Part shown: positions 1 through 6,358 of the stretch, one piece after another
Position numbering within the stretch: position 1 is the stretch's first letter
Layout: each line of letters starts with the position of its first letter
Assembly (NCBI GenBank): GCA_958415865.1
Contig: CATYZV010000038.1
Coordinates: forward strand, 1-10,018
DNA length: 10,018 nt
Direction of reading: 5' to 3'
From: an uncultured Selenomonadaceae bacterium
GTDB taxonomy: Bacteria; Bacillota; Negativicutes; Selenomonadales; Selenomonadaceae
The notes under the pieces: generated by a model
Seen by the model: only the letters and a program-made list of their open reading frames with translations
Database searches by the model: none
What the model was told of the DNA's origin: nothing
Made by a program: the position numbers and the translations under genes

Positions 1-28
1 ATTCTAGCTTATCTTAATCATCAGCATA

Positions 29-57
29 TTGACAAGCAGTATTAAAAACTTTATTAT
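29..57 (+). promoter_or_regulatory. Sigma-70/SigA-type promoter of the hydroxyacid dehydrogenase gene
   Basis: A perfect -35 box TTGACA (29-34) is followed after exactly 17 bases by TATTAT (52-57), which matches the -10 consensus at five of six positions. Transcription would start near 64, giving a leader of about 30 nt to the ATG at 95. This is the best-matching housekeeping promoter in the window. Confidence 0.7.
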
Positions 58-83
58 ATACCTAAAATACATCAGATGAATTT

Positions 84-90
84 AGGAGGG
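84..90 (+). promoter_or_regulatory. Strong ribosome binding site of the hydroxyacid dehydrogenase
   Basis: AGGAGGG lies 4 bases before the ATG at 95. The near-perfect Shine-Dalgarno sequence fixes this start, although the spacing is slightly short. Confidence 0.7.
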
Positions 91-94
91 TATA

Positions 95-1045
95 ATGAAA
101 GTTATAATTACGGATTGCGACCATAAAGATATTAACATTGAATCGAAAATCTTTCACAAAGCAGGCGTAGATTTTGAATTAAAACAGTGCCATACAGAAG
201 AGGACCTCATCAGTCAATGCAAGGATGCTGATGCTTTTATCGTGCAATACGCCCATATAACTAAAAAAGTCATGGATGCGCTGCCCAAACTCAAGATGGT
301 AGTACGCTACGGCGTAGGTGTTGATACTATCGACGTGCCGGAGGCGACGAAACACGGCGTGCAGATCTGCAATGTGCCTGATTACGGCATGAATGAAGTA
401 GCTGACCATGCACTTGCTTTGATGATGGCATTGACCCGCAAAATCGTGCTGATGAACAACTACACGAAACAAGAAAAATGGGATTACGCCAAAGCCATTC
501 CCGTGCACCGCGCCTGCACTCAGACCGTCAGTGTAATCGGTCTCGGACGCATCGGCAGAAATTTTGCTACTAAAGCTCATGCTTTCGGTTATAAAGTAAT
601 CGGCTATGACCCTTATTACAAAGAAAATCCTGAAACGTCCTTCATCACGGCAATGCCGCTGGAAGATGTAATCGAGCAAGCCGACATAGTCTCCCTGCAC
701 ATCCCTGCTGACGGCAATAAGAATCTGTTCAACAAAGAAACTTTCACCAAGATGAAGAAAAATGCTGTCATCATCAATGTAGCACGCGGCGGCATTATCA
801 ACGAAGACGATCTCTACGACGCACTCAAAAGCGGTGAAATAGCCGGAGCAGGTATCGACTGCGCAGCAACGGAACCCATGCCTGTGGGCAGCAAGCTATT
901 CAGCCTGGACAATTACATTGCAACACCTCATATGGCTTGGTACTCTGAAGAAGCCGCTCAGGAACTCAAGCGCAAAGCGGCTGAAGAATGTGTAAGTTTC
1001 CTTAAAGAAGGCAAAGTGCGCTATCCGATCAATCACTTGGAATAA
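95..1045 (+). CDS. CtBP-like D-2-hydroxyacid dehydrogenase (NAD-dependent)
   Basis: Cytosolic 316-residue oxidoreductase of the D-isomer-specific 2-hydroxyacid dehydrogenase family, expected to interconvert a 2-oxoacid and a D-2-hydroxyacid with NAD(H). The Rossmann nucleotide-binding motif GLGRIG is at residues 149-154. The acidic residue ending strand 2 (D172, in GYDPYY) favours NAD over NADP. The catalytic triad is visible: R231 in NVARGG, E260 in AATEP, and H279 in ATPHMAWYSEEA. The AWYSE stretch after the histidine resembles the C-terminal-binding-protein (CtBP) branch more than SerA or LdhA. The length is normal for a single-domain-pair enzyme without an ACT regulatory domain, so it is unlikely to be an allosteric SerA. 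The gene stands alone, with its own promoter and terminator. The physiological substrate cannot be read from the sequence; phosphoglycerate, hydroxypyruvate/glyoxylate or another 2-oxoacid are all possible. Confidence 0.88.
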   Translation: MKVIITDCDHKDINIESKIFHKAGVDFELKQCHTEEDLISQCKDADAFIVQYAHITKKVMDALPKLKMVVRYGVGVDTIDVPEATKHGVQICNVPDYGMNEVADHALALMMALTRKIVLMNNYTKQEKWDYAKAIPVHRACTQTVSVIGLGRIGRNFATKAHAFGYKVIGYDPYYKENPETSFITAMPLEDVIEQADIVSLHIPADGNKNLFNKETFTKMKKNAVIINVARGGIINEDDLYDALKSGEIAGAGIDCAATEPMPVGSKLFSLDNYIATPHMAWYSEEAAQELKRKAAEECVSFLKEGKVRYPINHLE

Positions 1046-1079
1046 AAGTCCTGCTGACTGTAGATACACCTCTATTTCA

Positions 1080-1108
1080 ATCCCCTTATTACAAGGGGAT
1101 ATTTTTTT
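1080..1108 (+). terminator. Intrinsic terminator after the hydroxyacid dehydrogenase
   Basis: A perfect 8-bp stem, ATCCCCTT (1080-1087) with AAGGGGAT (1093-1100), closes a 5-nt loop. One A and then seven T (1102-1108) follow. It lies 35 nt after the stop codon and separates this gene from the hydrogenase operon. Confidence 0.9.
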
Positions 1109-1268
1109 GTACCTCTATTTATTTTAAGTAAAAACTATGATAATATGATATTAATTCATAAATTATATTTAGAGACGGCAATTATCTCCATTAATTGTGT
1201 ATATTATGCGAACAATGAGAATATATCTCTTTATTGTATGAGCCAATGAGCAAAGGAAGGTTGATACC
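1109..1268 (+). promoter_or_regulatory. AT-rich leader of the hydrogenase operon, with short repeats
   Basis: These 160 nt hold no gene and must contain the operon's promoter, but no convincing -35/-10 pair is visible; TATTAT at 1202-1207 is only a candidate -10. Repeats are present. TATGATA occurs twice in tandem (1136-1142, 1144-1150). ATTGT (1194-1198), ACAAT (1212-1216) and ATTGT (1233-1237) can form two mutually exclusive hairpins; the second is extended by GAGA/TCTC (1217-1220 with 1226-1229). CAATGAG is repeated directly at 1213-1219 and 1244-1250. The ribosome binding site AAAGGAAGG (1252-1260) sits 8 nt before the ATG. A redox- or hydrogen-responsive operator is plausible but unproven. 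Confidence 0.4.
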
Positions 1269-1769
1269 ATGATTGAAGACAGCAGCAAATTTGAGCTGAC
1301 GGCCGAGTTAAAGCAGAAAATCGACGCTGTTTTACAGGCGCATGACTATGATTTCACTCAGATAGTCGGCATTCTCATAGATGTGCAAAATGAGATTCCG
1401 CAGCATTACATCCCCAAGATTGTGGCGTATTACATCACTGAGCATCTGCCGGATGTTAAGGTTTCGGTGATTTACGACTGTATTACTTTTTATGAGGCTC
1501 TGTCGGATAAACCGCGCGGACGGTATCCGATCGAAGTCTGCGACAGCGTTGTCTGCAAGGTAAATGATAATGCTTTTTTGATAGATACGCTGAAAAAGCT
1601 GCTTAATATCGACTTCGGCACGGTAACGTATGACGGCCGCTTTATGCTGGAAAAGGTGTCGTGCTTCGGTGCCTGTGATGTTGCTCCTGCGGTGAAGATC
1701 AACGGTCAGGTATACGGCCACTTGGACAGCGAAGATAAGATCCGCTTACTGCTGGAAAAATTTATTTGA
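1269..1769 (+). CDS. hydC: NuoE-like [2Fe-2S] subunit of NAD-linked [FeFe]-hydrogenase
   Basis: A 166-residue thioredoxin-fold ferredoxin of the NuoE / HydC / HndA family. It is the small electron-transfer subunit that sits beside the flavin subunit. The four ligands of the 2Fe-2S cluster are visible in the family pattern: C91-x4-C96 (CDSVVC) and C132-x3-C136 (CFGAC), 35 residues apart. A helical N-terminal region (about residues 8-60, with the 'IPQHYIPKIVAYYI' segment) precedes it, as is usual. The length is normal. The start is set by AAAGGAAGG 8 nt upstream. It is the first gene of the hydrogenase operon, 16 nt ahead of the NuoF-like gene. The alternative reading, a complex I subunit, is unlikely because no other nuo gene is present and a hydrogenase follows. 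Naming varies between systems (hydC, hndA, nuoE). Confidence 0.88.
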   Translation: MIEDSSKFELTAELKQKIDAVLQAHDYDFTQIVGILIDVQNEIPQHYIPKIVAYYITEHLPDVKVSVIYDCITFYEALSDKPRGRYPIEVCDSVVCKVNDNAFLIDTLKKLLNIDFGTVTYDGRFMLEKVSCFGACDVAPAVKINGQVYGHLDSEDKIRLLLEKFI

Positions 1770-1785
1770 GCGGAGGAATAGATAT

Positions 1786-3027
1786 ATGAGCAATGTAAAA
1801 TTTATCACGGAAAACTTTGGCAAATACGATGTATTTTCCATTGATTCTTATATGAAGATCGGCGGATTTGAAGCTCTTAAAAAGGCTGTTACCATGGACG
1901 GCGAAGATATCGCCACTTTATTATCTGATGCGAAGATAAAGGGCCGCGGAGGTGCTGCTTATCCGATGGGCCGTAAGTGGTCGCAGGCTCGTGCGGTGCC
2001 GCGTCCGCATCACTGTGTTATCTGCAATGCTGACGAAGGTGAAACATGTACTTTCAAAGACCGCGAACTCATCACTAACGATCCTTTTAATTTAATAGAA
2101 GCAATCATCATCGCCGGCTATACGGTGAAGGCTGAAGACGGCTATATCTATATGCGTGCTGAATACAGCCGCCTGCGCTCGCGCCTGCTCAATGCCATCG
2201 CACAAGCTAAGGAACGCGGTTTTCTCGGAAAAAATATTCTCGGCACCGGCTGGGATTACGATATTCATCTCTACACCGGAGCCGGTGCGTATGTATGCGG
2301 CGAAGGCACGGCATTGATACGCTCGATGGAAGGCAAGGCGGGCAGGCCTCGCATGAAACCGCCGTTTATGAAACAGAGCGGTCTATTCGCACGCCCTACC
2401 TGCATGAACAACGTGGAAAGCCTTTCTATCGTGCCTCATCTGCTGCGCAAGAACGGCAGACGCTACATGGAATTCGGCATCGGTGAATCGCTCGGCACGA
2501 AGCTCGTCAGCGTGGGCGGTAATGTTAATAAGCCCGGCGTGTATGAAATCTTCTTCGGCACTACGATACGCGAGATCATCTACGATATGGCAGGCGGCAT
2601 CCAAGGCGGCCGCAAGATCCGCTTGATTCAATTCGGCGGCGCGTCCGGCAATATCTCCGATGACAGAGTGCTCGATATGCCTTACACATATGAGGATTTT
2701 AAATCGAATGATTTGATCATAGGCTCCGGCTCTATTCTCGTCATAGACGAACGGACTTCCGTAATTGATTTTCTGCGCTACACGCAGGACTTCTTCCTGC
2801 GCGAAAGCTGCGGCCAGTGTACGCCGTGCCGCGAGGGCAACCGTCATATCAAGATGTTCCTCGACAAGATAAAAGCCGGAACGCATACGCGCGAAGACCT
2901 CCGCACTATGACCACATTTGCCAAGGTCATGCCGATGTCCTCACTCTGCGGTCTCGGTGAAACGGCGCAGAATGCGTTGAAATCGGCTATGAAGATATTC
3001 CCGGAAACATTCAAAGTAAGAGAATAA
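1786..3027 (+). CDS. hydB: NuoF-like FMN/[4Fe-4S] NAD(H)-binding subunit of [FeFe]-hydrogenase
   Basis: The 413-residue diaphorase subunit binds NAD(H) and FMN and passes electrons to FeS clusters. The glycine-rich nucleotide/flavin motif GRGGAAYPMG is at residues 53-62. The FMN-site segment NADEGE ends at E86, and the second glycine-rich segment GAGAYVCGEG precedes G174. The C-terminal 4Fe-4S site is C342-x2-C345-x2-C348 (CGQCTPC) plus C388 (SSLCGLG). Two usually conserved elements differ: the PG of DEGEPGTF is T87-C88, and the second Glu of the usual CGEE is G174. The protein has the length of a bare NuoF core. It lacks the N-terminal thioredoxin-like 2Fe-2S domain and the C-terminal 2x[4Fe-4S] ferredoxin domain of Thermotoga-type HydB. 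GGAGGA (1772-1777) 8 nt upstream supports this ATG. The gene is the middle one of the trimer operon. Confidence 0.88.
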   Translation: MSNVKFITENFGKYDVFSIDSYMKIGGFEALKKAVTMDGEDIATLLSDAKIKGRGGAAYPMGRKWSQARAVPRPHHCVICNADEGETCTFKDRELITNDPFNLIEAIIIAGYTVKAEDGYIYMRAEYSRLRSRLLNAIAQAKERGFLGKNILGTGWDYDIHLYTGAGAYVCGEGTALIRSMEGKAGRPRMKPPFMKQSGLFARPTCMNNVESLSIVPHLLRKNGRRYMEFGIGESLGTKLVSVGGNVNKPGVYEIFFGTTIREIIYDMAGGIQGGRKIRLIQFGGASGNISDDRVLDMPYTYEDFKSNDLIIGSGSILVIDERTSVIDFLRYTQDFFLRESCGQCTPCREGNRHIKMFLDKIKAGTHTREDLRTMTTFAKVMPMSSLCGLGETAQNALKSAMKIFPETFKVRE

Positions 3028-3033
3028 TCATGC

Positions 3034-3040
3034 AGGAGGA
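3034..3040 (+). promoter_or_regulatory. Ribosome binding site that decides the hydA start
   Basis: AGGAGGA lies 10 nt before the ATG at 3051 but downstream of the in-frame ATG at 3030. Nothing comparable precedes 3030, so translation most likely begins at 3051. Confidence 0.7.
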
Positions 3041-3050
3041 AACTGAGCCA

Positions 3051-4793
3051 ATGGAAGAGCTTATAAATTTAAAGATAAACAATATGCCCGTCAGCGTAAA
3101 AAAGGGTACTAAGATAATGCAGGCGGCGAAGATGCTGCACATCGACATTCCGCATCTGTGCTACCATCCCGACCAGAAGATCAAGGCTAGATGCCGCTTG
3201 TGCTCGGTAGAAGTCGTCGGCAGCAGAAGGCTGCTCGCTGCCTGCTCTACAGAATGCTGGGAAGGCATGGAAGTCTACACTGACACGCAGGTCGTCCGCG
3301 ACACGCAGCGCGGCATCTTGCAGCTCATAATGGCAGACCATGAAGAAAACTGCCTGACCTGCCCGCGCAACAACAACTGCGAATTGCAGAAGATGTGCAG
3401 CCGATTTAACATCCTGCGCCCGCATATTCCGCACGTCAGCAAGCCGCAGCCCAAGCTCAGCGCAAATCCCAGCCTGCTGCAAGACCCGGAAAAGTGCATT
3501 AAATGCGGCCGCTGTATCCGCGCCTGCAAGGATATACAGGGTATCGAAGCATTAGGCTTTGCCGGACGCAGCACGAATATCCACGTTACGACACCGTTCG
3601 GCGATGAATTCGACAAGACGAAATGCGTACTCTGCGGACAGTGCAGCCTTGCCTGCCCGGTCGGCGCACTCGTAGAAAAGGACGATACAGAACGCGTGCT
3701 CGATGCCATTTTCGACCCGAATAAAACGGTTATCGTCCAGACGGCTCCGAGCGTCCGCGTGGCACTCGGCGATGAATTCGGACTGCCCGGCGGCAGCATC
3801 GTAACGAATAAAATGGTTACGGCACTGCGCATGATCGGCTTTGACAAAGTATTCGACACGAATTACGGTGCAGACCTCACCATTACGGAAGAAGCCAACG
3901 AATTGATCGAACGCATCAAAGGCGGTGCCAAGATGCCGATGACTACATCCTGCTGTCCCGGCTGGGTCAATTACATGGAAAAGCATTATCCCGACCTGCT
4001 TGATCATCTGTCCACGACAAAATCGCCGATGCAGATATTCTCGGCTGTTACCAAGACACATTACGCCAAACAGGAAAATCTCAATCCGAAGGATGTATTC
4101 ACCGTTGCCATCATGCCCTGCATAGCCAAGAAATACGAAATCACCCGCCCGGAAATGGGACGCGACGGCTATCAGGATACGGATGCAGTCATCACGACGC
4201 GCGGCTTGATAAAGCTGATCAAATACATCGGCATCGACTTCAACAACCTGCCGGAAGGAGAATTTGACAATCCAATGGGACTTGCTACCGGTGCAGGTGC
4301 GATCTTCGGTGCGACCGGCGGCGTAATGGAAGCTGCTCTGCGCACGACGTATGAATGGATGACCGGCAAGGAAATGCCGAATATCGAATACGCACCGGTG
4401 CGCGGCTTCGACGGCATTAAAGAGTCTGAAATAAATATCGAAGGCAAAAAAGTCCGCATCGCAGTAGTCCACACGCTCAGAAATGCCAAAATCATCATGG
4501 ATCAAGTCAGAGCAGGCAGCTGCAAATACGACTTTATCGAAGTCATGGCATGCCCCGGCGGCTGCCTCGGCGGCGGCGGACAGCCTGTGAGCACGACGAT
4601 GGCAGTCAACAAAAAACGCATGGACTCTCTCTACAAGATCGACAAGAATTCCAAATACCGCAAGTCGCATGAAAATCCTTACCTCAAGAAACTCTACAGC
4701 GAATTTCTCGAAAAACCCGGCAGCCACACAGCACATGAACTGCTGCACACGCATTACCATGCCAGAGGCGAGATGTTCGATTTCGACGATTGA
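3051..4793 (+). CDS. hydA: [FeFe]-hydrogenase catalytic subunit, NADH-linked type (HydA/HndD)
   Basis: H-cluster enzyme that reduces protons to H2 or oxidises H2 in the cytosol. From the chosen start it has 580 residues; the in-frame ATG at 3030 gives 587, and positions below use that longer numbering. Domains in order: plant-type 2Fe-2S (C44, C55, C58, C72); His-ligated 4Fe-4S (H104, C108, C111, C117); two 4Fe-4S clusters (C156/159/162/166 and C199/202/205/209); then the H-cluster domain. The H-cluster motifs are TSCCPGW (C308 is the proton-transfer Cys position, C309 a ligand), MPCIAKKYE (C364) and MACPGGC (C508, C512). The C-terminal small-subunit-like domain, ending in ELLHTHY, is fused. 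This is the full five-cluster architecture of Clostridium pasteurianum CpI, without the extra C-terminal 2Fe-2S domain of Thermotoga HydA. Pairing with NuoE/NuoF-like subunits points to an NAD-linked group A enzyme. Confidence 0.95.
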   Translation: MEELINLKINNMPVSVKKGTKIMQAAKMLHIDIPHLCYHPDQKIKARCRLCSVEVVGSRRLLAACSTECWEGMEVYTDTQVVRDTQRGILQLIMADHEENCLTCPRNNNCELQKMCSRFNILRPHIPHVSKPQPKLSANPSLLQDPEKCIKCGRCIRACKDIQGIEALGFAGRSTNIHVTTPFGDEFDKTKCVLCGQCSLACPVGALVEKDDTERVLDAIFDPNKTVIVQTAPSVRVALGDEFGLPGGSIVTNKMVTALRMIGFDKVFDTNYGADLTITEEANELIERIKGGAKMPMTTSCCPGWVNYMEKHYPDLLDHLSTTKSPMQIFSAVTKTHYAKQENLNPKDVFTVAIMPCIAKKYEITRPEMGRDGYQDTDAVITTRGLIKLIKYIGIDFNNLPEGEFDNPMGLATGAGAIFGATGGVMEAALRTTYEWMTGKEMPNIEYAPVRGFDGIKESEINIEGKKVRIAVVHTLRNAKIIMDQVRAGSCKYDFIEVMACPGGCLGGGGQPVSTTMAVNKKRMDSLYKIDKNSKYRKSHENPYLKKLYSEFLEKPGSHTAHELLHTHYHARGEMFDFDD

Positions 4794-4812
4794 TTATTAA
4801 ATAAGATAAATT

Positions 4813-4870
4813 AACAGGCCGATCAGCAGATGCAGCTAAACGCATTTACTCCAATCTGCGGCGGCCTGTT
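4813..4870 (+). other. Long hairpin between hydA and hydG
   Basis: A 9-bp outer stem, AACAGGCCG (4813-4821) with CGGCCTGTT (4862-4870), is followed inward by a small internal loop and a 6-bp stem, GCAGAT (4826-4831) with ATCTGC (4854-4859). The apical loop is 22 nt. Only TTTACTTT-like sequence follows rather than a true T-run, so this is a weak terminator, attenuator or mRNA-processing element rather than a clear stop. It occupies most of the 101-nt gap and ends 24 nt before the hydG start. Confidence 0.6.
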
Positions 4871-4894
4871 TACTTTAGAAAGAAGCTGATAAAA

Positions 4895-6322
4895 TTGACG
4901 ATAAAATACGATCCCAAATCTGCCAAGGCAGAAGAATTCATCAACCATGATGAAATACTCGCCTCCTTGGCATACGCTGATGAAAATGCTCATAATGAAT
5001 CCTTGATACGCCAAATCCTCGACAAAGCGAAAAAAGAAAAAGGTCTAAGCCACCGCGAAGCCTCCGTGCTGCTCGCCTGCGATATTCCCGAATTAAACGA
5101 AGAGATCTTTAAGCTGGCGAAGAAAATCAAAGATGATTTCTACGGCGACAGAATCGTCTTGTTCGCGCCGCTCTACCTCTCAAATTACTGCGTCAACGGC
5201 TGTGTCTACTGCCCTTACCACGCCAAGAATAAACATATTTCGCGCAAAAAACTGACTCAAGAAGAAATAAAGCGCGAAGTCATCGCCCTTCAGGACATGG
5301 GGCATAAACGCCTAGCCTTGGAAACAGGTGAAGACCCGCTGCACAATCCTATTGAATACGTGCTCGACAGCATCAAGACCATCTACAGCATCAAGCACAA
5401 AAACGGTGCTATCCGCCGCGTAAACGTCAACATCGCCGCCACCACGGTAGAAAATTATAAAAAACTAAAAGAAGCCGGCATCGGCACTTATATTTTATTC
5501 CAGGAAACGTACCACAAGGAAAGTTATGAACAGCTCCATCCCACCGGACCGAAACACGATTACGCTTACCACACCGAAGCAATGGACCGCGCTATGGAAG
5601 GCGGCATTGACGACGTAGGCTGCGGTGTATTATTCGGGCTGGAAAAATACCGCTATGAATTTGCAGGTCTACTAATGCACGCTGAACACCTTGAAGCGCG
5701 TTTCGGCGTAGGCCCGCATACCATCAGCGTGCCGCGCATCCGCCGCGCCGACGATATCGACCCGTCCACATTCGACAACGGCATCGACGATGATACCTTT
5801 GCCAAGATAGTGGCATGTATCCGCGTCGCAGTTCCTTACACCGGCATGATCGTATCGACGCGCGAAAGCCAGAAATGCCGCGAAAAAGTCCTGCAGCTCG
5901 GCATCTCCCAGATAAGCGGCGGCTCACGCACCAGCGTCGGCGGCTATGCTGAAGAAGAAGAGGACGACGATAATTCTAAGCAGTTTGATGTCAGCGACAA
6001 CCGCACGCTCGACAAAGTAGTAAACTGGCTGATGAAACTCGGCTTTGTCCCCAGCTTCTGCACGGCCTGCTACCGCGCCGGCCGCGTCGGCGACCGCTTC
6101 ATGGCACTTTGCAAGAGCGGCCAGATATCCAACTGCTGCCTGCCCAATGCCCTGATGACGCTCAAAGAATACCTCTGCGACTACGCTTCTGCTGACACCA
6201 AGCAGACAGGCATTGACCTGATACACAGCCAGCTGCCGCAGATAAAGAGCGAAAAAGTCCGCGCCATCGTCGAAAAGCAGCTGCACTTGATTGAACAGGG
6301 ACAAAGAGATTTCCGCTTCTAA
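4895..6322 (+). CDS. hydG: [FeFe]-hydrogenase H-cluster radical SAM maturase HydG
   Basis: HydG (475 residues) cleaves tyrosine by radical SAM chemistry to p-cresol and dehydroglycine. It turns the latter into the CO and CN ligands of an Fe synthon used for the H-cluster. The radical SAM cluster motif C99-x3-C103-x2-C106 (CVNGCVYC) lies at the start of the barrel. The HydG-specific second cluster motif C389-x2-C392-x22-C415 is near the C terminus, which separates it from ThiH. LETGEDP and the GGSRTSVGGY segment are also typical of the family. An acidic run (four Glu, three Asp) is at residues 353-359. The start is a TTG at 4895 with only a weak GAAAGAAG signal (4878-4885). Family-typical N-terminal residues (AEEFINHDEI) follow directly, so later ATGs would cut the conserved N terminus. 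It lies 36 nt upstream of hydF. Confidence 0.95.
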   Translation: MTIKYDPKSAKAEEFINHDEILASLAYADENAHNESLIRQILDKAKKEKGLSHREASVLLACDIPELNEEIFKLAKKIKDDFYGDRIVLFAPLYLSNYCVNGCVYCPYHAKNKHISRKKLTQEEIKREVIALQDMGHKRLALETGEDPLHNPIEYVLDSIKTIYSIKHKNGAIRRVNVNIAATTVENYKKLKEAGIGTYILFQETYHKESYEQLHPTGPKHDYAYHTEAMDRAMEGGIDDVGCGVLFGLEKYRYEFAGLLMHAEHLEARFGVGPHTISVPRIRRADDIDPSTFDNGIDDDTFAKIVACIRVAVPYTGMIVSTRESQKCREKVLQLGISQISGGSRTSVGGYAEEEEDDDNSKQFDVSDNRTLDKVVNWLMKLGFVPSFCTACYRAGRVGDRFMALCKSGQISNCCLPNALMTLKEYLCDYASADTKQTGIDLIHSQLPQIKSEKVRAIVEKQLHLIEQGQRDFRF

Positions 6323-6358
6323 TTATTTTTTTACACTATCTAAAGAGGTGCTTGCCTT

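Noticed and set aside
1187..1214. dif/XerCD-like site: TGTATA centre followed by TTATGCGAACA
   Set aside because: One arm, read on the minus strand, matches 9 of 11 positions of the E. coli XerC arm, but the other arm matches almost nowhere. Half a site in AT-rich DNA is likely chance.
1195..1215. Rex (NADH-sensing repressor) operator upstream of the hydrogenase genes
   Set aside because: TTGT and ACAA half-sites are present but span 21 bases instead of the usual 18, and the inner bases do not fit the consensus.
1269..3027. Part of a respiratory complex I (nuo) operon
   Set aside because: Only NuoE- and NuoF-like subunits occur, directly followed by an [FeFe]-hydrogenase and its maturases, which fits a soluble hydrogenase.
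3552..4760. Long open frame on the minus strand opposite hydA (402 codons)
   Set aside because: It is fully antisense to a well-supported hydrogenase gene, has no family motif and no clear ribosome site; it reflects codon bias of hydA.
4823..5014. Minus-strand small frame over the hydA-hydG gap and the hydG start
   Set aside because: It overlaps the hairpin and the conserved HydG N terminus, and shows no recognisable protein features.
5951..5971. Acidic Glu/Asp run in HydG as a sign of repeat expansion
   Set aside because: Codons vary (GAA, GAG, GAC, GAT) and it lies in a loop that I believe varies among HydG proteins, so it is not convincing as a distinct feature.
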